Positions 1-5,375 of a stretch of 32,500 nucleotides of DNA are shown piece by piece. This DNA is from Candidatus Magasanikiibacteriota bacterium. Lineage in GTDB: Bacteria > Patescibacteriota > Patescibacteriia > Magasanikbacterales > GWA2-37-8. How positions within the stretch are numbered: position 1 is the stretch's first letter; each line of letters begins with the position of its first letter. The notes below the pieces were generated by a model. It saw only the letters and a list, made by a program, of their open reading frames with translations, had not been told where the DNA came from and did no database searches. A program made the translations under genes and the position numbers. The stretch is taken from assembly GCA_943359595.1 (NCBI GenBank), contig CALRIA010000007.1, positions 1-32,500 on the forward strand, in the 5' to 3' direction.

Positions 1-30
1 TTATACAATCAATGAGGAAAGCAGACAAAA

Positions 31-88
31 ACACGAGAATAGCTTTAGTTTCATTTACATATAAGTGACACAAAAGCTTTTCTCGTGT
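31..88 (+). promoter_or_regulatory. Long hairpin in the leader of the DGR target gene
   Basis: Bases 31-46 pair with 73-88 in a 16-position stem with one mismatch (T40/T79) around a 26-base loop. A second small hairpin (103-107 with 113-117) follows before the Shine-Dalgarno site AAGGAAG (144-150), which lies 6 bases from the ATG at 157. The sequence shows the pairing; a regulatory role (attenuation or mRNA stability) is inference. The promoter is probably at or beyond the left edge of the window. Confidence 0.5.
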
Positions 89-156
89 GAGTTAAGCCTT
101 GGACCTCGGGTAGAGGTAAATTGCTTTTTAAGCTTTTAGCTTGAAGGAAGACTGTC

Positions 157-741
157 ATGAACGGAAAATATTTGGATTGGACGCGGGGCGAAGAAGAAGC
201 CCTGCTCAACATCGTCGGTGGTACGGAAGTGGCACGTGCCGTGCTTCGTGGTGATAAAAAACTCACCGTCGAGAACATCGCGCCTCAGCAATCCGTCACT
301 CCACCGCCGCTCGTCGGCACTGTGGTCAAGACCATCACCCTCAAGCCGTACAATGCAAAGTCGGTTGCCGAAGCGATCAAGCTCGGCAAGTACGACGGCG
401 TTGACGGCGACATCGTTCAGCTGTTCGCTGACGATGAGGTGGGTCTCACCACGGCGCAGAAAGTGATTCTGGTGCAATTCGACCGGAACTGGACCAACAC
501 CGAGGTGCTCGCCTGGGCAAAGGAAAACGGCGACAAGAAGCCGATTCTGCCCAAGCACATCTACGCCATCGGCGCTCAACATCCCGAGGAGCAGCGAAAG
601 CGGTCAATCGCCGGGTGCGGCTCCGTGCGGGACGGCCGCGTCCTGTACCTCGGCGGCTATTCCGTCTGGCGTAGCCTGTACCGGTCTTCGGTTTCGGGCG
701 ACTGGGATCAGGACTGCGTGGTCGGCTTCCTCAGCGAGTAG
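157..741 (+). CDS. DGR target (variable) protein
   Basis: 194 aa, starting at an ATG with a good Shine-Dalgarno site 6 bases upstream. Residues 1-50 (start MNGKYLDWTRGEEEALLNIV) resemble an N-terminal domain I recall from many uncharacterised CPR proteins; its function is unknown. The C-terminal 40 residues are encoded by the variable repeat of a diversity-generating retroelement. Variable residues are R161, G166, Y168, V170, S173, Y175, S177, G181, D184, D186 and V188. Conserved anchors between them include CGSVRDG, W167+2, DW and the end VVGFLS. In known DGR proteins such a region forms the ligand-binding face of a C-type-lectin fold; this is inferred here, not shown. No signal peptide or membrane segment is visible, so display on the surface is unproven. 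The gene is far richer in GC and in C-ending codons than the RT and avd genes beside it. Confidence 0.93.
   Translation: MNGKYLDWTRGEEEALLNIVGGTEVARAVLRGDKKLTVENIAPQQSVTPPPLVGTVVKTITLKPYNAKSVAEAIKLGKYDGVDGDIVQLFADDEVGLTTAQKVILVQFDRNWTNTEVLAWAKENGDKKPILPKHIYAIGAQHPEEQRKRSIAGCGSVRDGRVLYLGGYSVWRSLYRSSVSGDWDQDCVVGFLSE
614..735 (+). repeat. DGR variable repeat (VR)
   Basis: This aligns without gaps to the template repeat at 1113-1234 (constant offset of 499). Of 122 positions 107 are identical. The 15 differences are at 637, 638, 652, 653, 658, 665, 674, 679, 685, 686, 697, 698, 706, 712 and 718, and each is an A in the template. The last 17 bases (719-735) are identical in both copies and would be the initiation-of-mutagenic-homing segment. 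The copies first differ at a non-A base just beyond it (G736 against T1235). Confidence 0.97.
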
Positions 742-1112
742 TGCTTGGATTCTGGGCACCTTGGTTCTATCAAGGTCGCTTGGATCCTTCGGCTCGTTTT
801 CGCAGCAAAATCCCACATCAGTACGACTCGATTCATTTCGGGTACGACTGGTGTGGGTGCTTCGTTTTTATGGTATACTAAATTCGGATAGTAAACGAAA
901 CAGTCCAATACTACGGTTATGGGCGGTTGAACTCTGGATAAACCAATTGGCCAGAATAGTTTGCGACAAGTCTCAAACTAGCGTGCTACTGGTATACCCT
1001 AAAAATGAAGATACTCGGTACAAAATGGTAGGGAAATAAAGTTTCCAAATTCGATTCAGCCCGAAGAGTATTCAACGGGTGGTGTTTATAGAAGCTATTT
1101 TGTACATTTGTA
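742..1112 (+). other. Non-coding spacer between target gene and TR
   Basis: No convincing gene. The weak ORF at 761-1039 has no ribosome site and no recognisable family. A second inverted repeat pairs 812-822 with 847-857 (one G-T pair, 24-base loop). Two extended -10 motifs of the form TGGTATAC are at 871-879 and 990-998 and are candidate start points for the TR transcript, although neither has a good -35. The TR RNA leader probably lies in this spacer. Confidence 0.5.
758..776 (+). other. Hairpin/cruciform candidate downstream of VR
   Basis: Bases 758-764 pair with 770-776 (7 bp including one G-T pair) around the 5-base loop TTCTA. It starts 23 bases after the end of VR. A near-perfect direct repeat flanks it (GCTTGGATTC at 743-752, GCTTGGATCC at 778-787). 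No T-tract follows, so it is not a normal terminator. Some characterised DGRs need a hairpin or cruciform just after VR for homing; that role is inference here, because the distance and the loop differ from the phage examples. Confidence 0.45.
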
Positions 1113-1234
1113 GGTGCGGCTCCGTGCGGGACGGCAACGTCCTGTACCTCAACGGCAATTCCGACTGGCGTAACCTGAACCGGAATTCGGTTTCGAACGA
1201 CTGGAATCAGAACTGCATGGTCGGCTTCCTCAGC
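1113..1234 (+). repeat. DGR template repeat (TR)
   Basis: Invariant donor copy of the variable repeat. In the target's reading frame it would encode nine Asn codons (AAC/AAT), one Asp (GAC) and one Met (ATG) at the 11 variable positions. This is the usual DGR design, since mutated AAY codons never give stop codons. It contains 25 adenines, of which 15 are substituted in VR. It is read in the same direction as the target and the RT, and it is followed at once by an intrinsic terminator (1247-1283), so it is presumably the end of a short non-coding RNA that the RT copies. Confidence 0.97.
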
Positions 1235-1246
1235 TAGTCTCTCATT

Positions 1247-1283
1247 CTCTCTCGATTAAACAATCGGGAGAGTTTCTTTTTTT
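1247..1283 (+). terminator. Intrinsic terminator of the TR RNA
   Basis: An 11-bp stem (1247-1257 with 1262-1272, one G-T pair) closes the 4-base loop AAAC and is followed by an interrupted T-tract (1273-1283). It lies 12 bases after TR and would set the 3' end of the template RNA. The avd stop codon (1256-1258, minus strand) sits inside the hairpin, so the element separates two convergent transcripts. Confidence 0.8.
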
Positions 1284-1687
1284 AGTGAAGTCATCCACCC
1301 ACCAACCATTTTTCCAATTTCTGTTAGTTGAACAGAAAGAGTTGTATATTTTCGATTGTCCAATCCTTTTAATTCCCACAAGACTTTTAAAAAGAATTTC
1401 AGTAAATCTAATCGAATACTTAATTTTTGTATGGCAACATATTTTTCTGCTCTTGCGGTATAGCCGGCAATGAGAGCCAATTCGAGACAATCACTAAATA
1501 GATTGTCTACTTTAACACCTAAAGTATAGCGAGTAAGACGAGGTAGTTTAATTAAAAAACCATGCCACAGTTTGTAACTTGTATTTAATTTAGCTACAAT
1601 GGGTAAATCGTTTGAATTTGCTAAATCCAAACGGGGGGGGGGCGTAAAAGAATTTTTTTGGGAATTATGAAAAGGCAATTGGTTCAT
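1256..1687 (-). CDS. avd: DGR accessory protein Avd (four-helix bundle)
   Basis: 143 aa if the ATG at 1687 is used. The region from about residue 40 onward matches the Avd / four-helix-bundle pattern: LPRLTRYTLG, then NLFSDCLELALIAGY, then KLSIRLDLLKFFLKVLWELK and the C-terminal LTEIGKMVGGW. Avd is a basic pentameric protein that binds the DGR reverse transcriptase and the template RNA and is needed for A-specific mutagenesis. The gene is antisense to both TR and RT, and its 5' end overlaps the RT coding region by 21 bases. The start is uncertain: a C10 run near the 5' end encodes PPP, and a TTG at 1630, just past the run, would give 124 aa, closer to the family size. No Shine-Dalgarno site precedes either start. 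Confidence 0.88.
   Translation of the reverse strand: MNQLPFHNSQKNSFTPPPRLDLANSNDLPIVAKLNTSYKLWHGFLIKLPRLTRYTLGVKVDNLFSDCLELALIAGYTARAEKYVAIQKLSIRLDLLKFFLKVLWELKGLDNRKYTTLSVQLTEIGKMVGGWMTSLKKETLPIV
1633..1642. repeat. G10 homopolymer near the avd 5' end
   Basis: Ten consecutive G on the plus strand. They lie inside the longest avd reading frame and 25-34 bases upstream of the RT ATG. It is the only such run in an otherwise AT-rich stretch. It is prone both to real slippage and to sequencing error. Confidence 0.9.
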
Positions 1688-2668
1688 ACGTATAATGATA
1701 TTATTTCTTTAGAAAACCTCTGTCTGGCGTGGCAGGAGTTTGTTATTGGTAAAAAAAGTAAAATAGATGTGCTTAAATTTGAACGTAACTTAATGGACAA
1801 TATTGTAGAGCTTCACGATAGTTTAGTCAACAAAACTTATCGCCACGGTGGTTATAAAAGTTTTTATATCACCGACCCGAAGAAACGACATATTCATAAA
1901 GCGAGCGTGAGGGATAGATTGCTTCATCATGCTATTTATCGAATCTTATATCCGTTTTTTGACCCTACCTATATTCCTGATTCTTATTCTTGTCGCGATG
2001 ATAAGGGGACACATAGGGCAATCAATCGGTTTAATTATTTTGCGCGCCAAGTGAGTGAAAATAACAGTCGCACTTGTTGGGTGCTTAAATGTGATATTAA
2101 AAAGTTTTTTGCCAGCATTAATCAAGAAATATTGATTTCTATATTACAAGAATATATACCGGATAATAATATAATTTGGTTGCTAAAAAATGTAGTTGAT
2201 AGTTTTCATACAGACACACAAGTTGGAGTTGGGTTACCACTCGGCAATCTTACCTCGCAACTCTTTTCAAATATTTATATGAATCGTTTTGATCAATGGG
2301 TTAAGCATGTTTTAAAAGCCAAACAGTACATCCGTTATGCCGATGATTTTGTTTTTATTTCAGAAGATGAGGACTATCTAAAAAGTATTATCCCCCAAAT
2401 ACAAGAATTTTTACAAACAAATCTTAGATTATCTTTACATCCGGATAAGTTGTTTTTAAAGACGGTTGCGTCCGGTGTTGATTTTCTTGGTTGGGTGAAT
2501 TTTTCTGACCATAAGGTTTTGAGAACAAAAACAAAACAGAGGATGTTTAAAAAAATACAAAAATCTATTAGCGAGGAAAGTCTGCAATCATATTTTGGGC
2601 TGATACGCCATGGTAATACTAACAAATTGCACAAAGAAGCGGTTGTTCATCACTGGCTATGGCAATAG
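1667..2668 (+). CDS. DGR reverse transcriptase
   Basis: 333 aa from the ATG at 1667; an in-frame TTG at 1658 would add three residues. It copies the TR RNA with adenine-directed errors so that the cDNA can replace VR. Visible RT motifs are KCDIKKFF with D143 (first metal-binding Asp), GLPLGNLTSQ at 189-198 and YADD at 224-227 (catalytic). The IGN-type motif ending in SQ, where group II intron RTs have QG...SP, is the DGR signature. There is no maturase or endonuclease domain, and the protein is full length for the family (usually 300-400 aa). Codon use is AT-rich, like the host genes and unlike the target gene it serves. The start is within the antisense avd gene, with only a weak GGGA before it. 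Confidence 0.96.
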   Translation: MKRQLVHTYNDIISLENLCLAWQEFVIGKKSKIDVLKFERNLMDNIVELHDSLVNKTYRHGGYKSFYITDPKKRHIHKASVRDRLLHHAIYRILYPFFDPTYIPDSYSCRDDKGTHRAINRFNYFARQVSENNSRTCWVLKCDIKKFFASINQEILISILQEYIPDNNIIWLLKNVVDSFHTDTQVGVGLPLGNLTSQLFSNIYMNRFDQWVKHVLKAKQYIRYADDFVFISEDEDYLKSIIPQIQEFLQTNLRLSLHPDKLFLKTVASGVDFLGWVNFSDHKVLRTKTKQRMFKKIQKSISEESLQSYFGLIRHGNTNKLHKEAVVHHWLWQ

Positions 2669-2681
2669 TCTTAAAATCATA

Positions 2682-2710
2682 TTGACAAAATCCATTTTTT
2701 ACTATAAAAT
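2682..2710 (+). promoter_or_regulatory. Promoter of tRNA-fMet
   Basis: TTGACA at 2682-2687, a 17-base spacer and TAAAAT at 2705-2710. Predicted start is near 2717, about 17 bases before the tRNA. It lies 14 bases after the RT stop codon, so the tRNA is transcribed independently of the DGR. Confidence 0.7.
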
Positions 2711-2733
2711 AACGCTATTATTGTTGAATATAT

Positions 2734-2807
2734 CGCGGGGTAGAGCAACCAGGCAGCTCGTCGGGCCCATAACCCGAAGGTTCTCGGTTCAAATCCGAGC
2801 CCCGCAA
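2734..2807 (+). tRNA. Initiator tRNA-fMet (CAT)
   Basis: Complete cloverleaf with anticodon CAT. It has both marks of an initiator tRNA: a C1-A72 mismatch at the end of the acceptor stem (C2734, A2806), and three consecutive G-C pairs in the anticodon stem around the loop CCCATAA. The discriminator base is A2807. CCA is not encoded. Confidence 0.95.
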
Positions 2808-2812
2808 CAAAC

Positions 2813-2841
2813 AAAAAAACCGTCTTAGGGACGATTTTTTT
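2813..2841 (+). terminator. Terminator after tRNA-fMet
   Basis: Stem A7 plus CGTC (2813-2824) with GACG plus T7 (2830-2841), one C-A mismatch, loop TTAGG. It begins 6 bases after the tRNA. Confidence 0.75.
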
Positions 2842-2883
2842 GTTTTTATAATTTATCTCAATTATTATAGAGACCTGCTATTG

Positions 2884-2912
2884 TTGACAAAACTGAATAA
2901 TTTTGGTATGTT
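2884..2912 (+). promoter_or_regulatory. Promoter of the MBL-fold gene
   Basis: Perfect TTGACA (2884-2889), a 17-base spacer and TATGTT (2907-2912) preceded by TGG (extended -10). Predicted start is near 2919, giving a leader of about 150 bases to the ATG at 3073. Confidence 0.75.
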
Positions 2913-2951
2913 TTAAAATCCAATTAATAATTGGAACTGCTCTTTTACAAA

Positions 2952-3004
2952 GTTGCAGGGGAAGAAAATTGCCTATTGATTGGACAATTTTTCCCCCTTG
3001 TAAC
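2952..3004 (+). promoter_or_regulatory. Large leader hairpin, possible attenuator
   Basis: Bases 2952-2970 pair with 2986-3004 over 19 positions (14 Watson-Crick pairs, three G-T pairs, two adjacent mismatches) with a 15-base loop. A T-rich stretch follows (T6 starting about 6 bases after the stem). It could end or pause transcription in the leader, or protect the mRNA. No known riboswitch class is recognised. Confidence 0.45.
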
Positions 3005-3072
3005 TTCAACTTTTTTCAGCACTGATAGGGGTGCGCCATTGTGGTGTAGGTGCTCTTTTCTGGAGGTTAATT

Positions 3073-4068
3073 ATGTTCGAGCGCAATGTTTTGGAACTTG
3101 GTGCGTATGAGCCTGTGCTCGTCGCTCCTGGAGTTGGAATCTGGAAATACCAGTCCAAACTGCCGTTGACCACCGGTGGTCGTCTGCGGATCTTCTTCCT
3201 GGGTGTCGGAGCTGCCTTTTCGACCAAGATGTTTCAGTCGAACATCGTCATCGTCAAAGGCAACGTCGCTTTGTTCGTGGATTTGGGAACGAAATCTTCC
3301 TTGAAAATGGCGGAGTTCGGTCTTTCGGTTCACGATGTTCAACACTTGATTGCTACGCACTCTCACGCTGACCACATTGGCAGCTTGGAAGAGCTGGCGC
3401 TCAAGCGGCGGTATGAAGCGCCGTTCATGTTTGAACCGCCCAAAGGTGCAGATGAGGAATTCGGGATCTACATGGACCGCATCATCGCTGCACGTAGCGG
3501 TGGCAAGTTCCGTCCCAATCTCTATATTCCGCACAATTATGCGCAAGTGTTGTGGGGCTGGTCGTTGCGCGGTGGCTTGGCTTTCAGCGAAGAGATTGAT
3601 CTCAACGGTCCCAAGGGTGAGATGCTCATGGGCCATTTCTTCAACCTCATTCCGCCGAGGAAGCTCGACGGTTTCGGTGTGGATTCCTGGGAACAGGACA
3701 TCGGCGGCATTCGCATCCAAACCTTCGTCACTAAGCACATTCCGGATGCAGCTGATCTGGTCACCGAGAGCATGTACTCGGCGGGCATGGTCATCGATGG
3801 TCGGGTATACTACTCCGGCGACACTAAGTTCGACGAAACCACGACTATGCGGTTCGGCGCTGGTTGTGAACTTTTGTTTCATGATTGTCAACACTTTCCT
3901 GGCGGCGTCCATGCATTCTACGGCGATCTGAAACGTTTGCCGGAGTCGATGCGTGCCAAAATGTTACTGTATCATCTGACTGACCCGATGCTCAACATCG
4001 ACGTCAAGAAGGATGGATTCTTGGGCTTTGCTGAGCCTGCGCCGGTCGTCTACGACTTCATTGACTGA
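3073..4068 (+). CDS. MBL-fold metal-dependent hydrolase
   Basis: 331 aa from the ATG at 3073, chosen because GGAGG (3062-3066) lies 6 bases upstream; an upstream in-frame ATG at 3031 has no such site. The metallo-beta-lactamase signature is clear: H96-S-H98-A-D100-H101, then H222 (KHIPD), D250 (SGDT) and H301 (LLYHLTD), which together can hold two metal ions. The fold supports hydrolysis, and the RNase Z / phosphodiesterase branch is the closest in general pattern, but the substrate cannot be named. It is a single-gene unit with its own promoter, a structured leader and a terminator. It is much richer in GC and in C-ending codons than the flanking genes, like the DGR target gene, which suggests a separate origin or different codon selection. 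Confidence 0.85.
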   Translation: MFERNVLELGAYEPVLVAPGVGIWKYQSKLPLTTGGRLRIFFLGVGAAFSTKMFQSNIVIVKGNVALFVDLGTKSSLKMAEFGLSVHDVQHLIATHSHADHIGSLEELALKRRYEAPFMFEPPKGADEEFGIYMDRIIAARSGGKFRPNLYIPHNYAQVLWGWSLRGGLAFSEEIDLNGPKGEMLMGHFFNLIPPRKLDGFGVDSWEQDIGGIRIQTFVTKHIPDAADLVTESMYSAGMVIDGRVYYSGDTKFDETTTMRFGAGCELLFHDCQHFPGGVHAFYGDLKRLPESMRAKMLLYHLTDPMLNIDVKKDGFLGFAEPAPVVYDFID

Positions 4069-4138
4069 AGCAGAAGAGATAGGACAGAAAAATTTGTGTT
4101 TCTTTTCTTCGTCTTAACGAAGCGAACAAGGGGCATGA

Positions 4139-4204
4139 TTTATCAAGCTACCTACTCGTAAGTGTTTTATCAAAATATAAAATATTTACGAGTAGCTTGA
4201 TAAA
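4139..4204. repeat. Imperfect palindrome with a CTAC insertion
   Basis: Left arm 4139-4161 matches the reverse complement of 4186-4204 perfectly, except for an extra CTAC (a tandem duplication CTACCTAC) in the left arm. The arms are 19 bp apart from that bulge, with a 24-base AT-rich loop. It may be a transcription end structure or a relic of a small inverted-repeat element; there are no coding remnants. Confidence 0.6.
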
Positions 4205-4216
4205 AAAATTAAAAAT

Positions 4217-4247
4217 AAAACACACCAAATTTAATTGGTGTGTTTTT
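4217..4247. terminator. Bidirectional terminator between the MBL gene and the AI-2E permease gene
   Basis: Stem 4217-4228 with 4235-4246 (A4 then CACACC, pairing with GGTGTG then T4), flanked by A- and T-tracts on both sides. It separates the convergent genes ending at 4068 (+) and 4265 (-). Confidence 0.75.
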
Positions 4248-4264
4248 AATTTATACTTAAGCTG

Positions 4265-5323
4265 TTACTCATGGTTATTATCCAAATCTTTTTTGTAATA
4301 TTCATCATACATTTCCCAAAACGACAAAAGTAGAGAGGCGATTACCGGTCCGATAATAAATCCAGAGATGCCGAAGGTGAGAATACCGCCTAAAGTTGAA
4401 AATAAAACTAACAGAGGATGTAATTCTGAATCTTTTCCTACTAAAATTGGGCGAATAAAATTGTCGATCGTTCCAATAACTAATGTTCCAAATAAAATCA
4501 TTCCAATTCCAGTACTAAAATGACCAGTTAACAATAGTACAATCGCAGCTGGTAGCCAGACAAAATAACAACCAATGCCAGGAATGGTGGCTAGTAGTAC
4601 CATCATCAACCCCCAGATTAACGCCCCTTGTATACCAGCCACTGCAAACATTGCCCAACCAAGAGTGCCCTGAATTAAACCGATAATTACACTACCTTTG
4701 ATTGTGGCACGTACAGTAGAGGTGAATTTTTTGTATAGTATTTTTTCGTAACGATCACCTAGCGGGCATAGATGCATTAGTTCTCTCAAAAATTTTTCTC
4801 CATCGCGTACAAAGAAAAATAAAGCATAAAACATGATAAAAAACATCACGGCGAAGACTATCGAATTTTGAGTGATAGTTTTGGCACTGTCCAATAAGAA
4901 GCTAGTGATTGACTGGTATAGCTCAACTATTTTTTGTGTTAAAAATGACTGGTCAATATTGAGCTGAGCAGTATATGGATTTTGTTTTATTAATTGGATA
5001 GTGTGCTGGATGCTTTCGTTAATTTCGCCGCTTTTGTTGGTTGCTGTGCCATAAAGATCCACTGCTTCTTTTGCTACCAATGTACCAATACCAATCATCG
5101 GCAATACAATGATAATAAAAATTAATATTAATGTTATAGCTGAACTGAGATTGGGTACTTTTAATTTTCCATCTAGTCGTTTGTATAATGGATAAAAAAT
5201 CCCAGCCAAAATTGCTGCCCAAAAAAGTGGGTAGAAGAATGGTTTCATGATAGTAAAGAAAGCCGCCGTTACCACTGCCAGTAAAACAAAAAATATAAAA
5301 TGACGCATTTTTATAAAATCCAT
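4265..5323 (-). CDS. AI-2E family transporter (PerM/YdiK-like permease)
   Basis: 352 aa integral membrane protein with about seven or eight hydrophobic helices: a pair at residues 8-40, one at 60-85, a soluble loop at 85-150, then a helix-rich half to residue 335. The second half has the family's typical glycine-rich helices, including IIGLIQGTLGWAMF, ATIPGIGCYFVWLPAAI and the segment NFIRPILVGKDSELHPLLVLFS cut across a conserved loop. Members export autoinducer-2 or act as ion/H+ antiporters in a few organisms; the substrate here is unknown, and the family name should not be read as proof of signalling. It is transcribed leftward after the flippase gene (52-base gap) and ends at a bidirectional terminator. 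Confidence 0.88.
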   Translation of the reverse strand: MDFIKMRHFIFFVLLAVVTAAFFTIMKPFFYPLFWAAILAGIFYPLYKRLDGKLKVPNLSSAITLILIFIIIVLPMIGIGTLVAKEAVDLYGTATNKSGEINESIQHTIQLIKQNPYTAQLNIDQSFLTQKIVELYQSITSFLLDSAKTITQNSIVFAVMFFIMFYALFFFVRDGEKFLRELMHLCPLGDRYEKILYKKFTSTVRATIKGSVIIGLIQGTLGWAMFAVAGIQGALIWGLMMVLLATIPGIGCYFVWLPAAIVLLLTGHFSTGIGMILFGTLVIGTIDNFIRPILVGKDSELHPLLVLFSTLGGILTFGISGFIIGPVIASLLLSFWEMYDEYYKKDLDNNHE

Positions 5324-5375
5324 ATAAATTGATTTATGTTTATCTATCTTATTTTATCAAAAAAACCCAATTAGT

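Noticed and set aside
136-582. Open frame of 148 codons on the minus strand within the DGR target gene
   Set aside because: It is antisense to the target gene, follows from its GC-rich codons, has no ribosome site and no recognisable family.
761-1039. 92-codon plus-strand frame between VR and TR
   Set aside because: No SD or family, composition unlike coding sequence around it, and it crosses the hairpin and promoter motifs of the DGR spacer.
1667-2668. Group II intron or retron reverse transcriptase
   Set aside because: No maturase/endonuclease domain, no intron ends and no msr-msd region. The SQ motif and the VR/TR pair identify a DGR.
3067-3912. 281-codon minus-strand frame opposite the MBL gene
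   Set aside because: Shadow of a GC-rich gene. The plus strand has the metal-binding motifs, promoter and SD.
2734-4204. Integrated element with att sites at tRNA-fMet
   Set aside because: No integrase gene and no direct repeat of the tRNA 3' end is seen between the tRNA and 4264.
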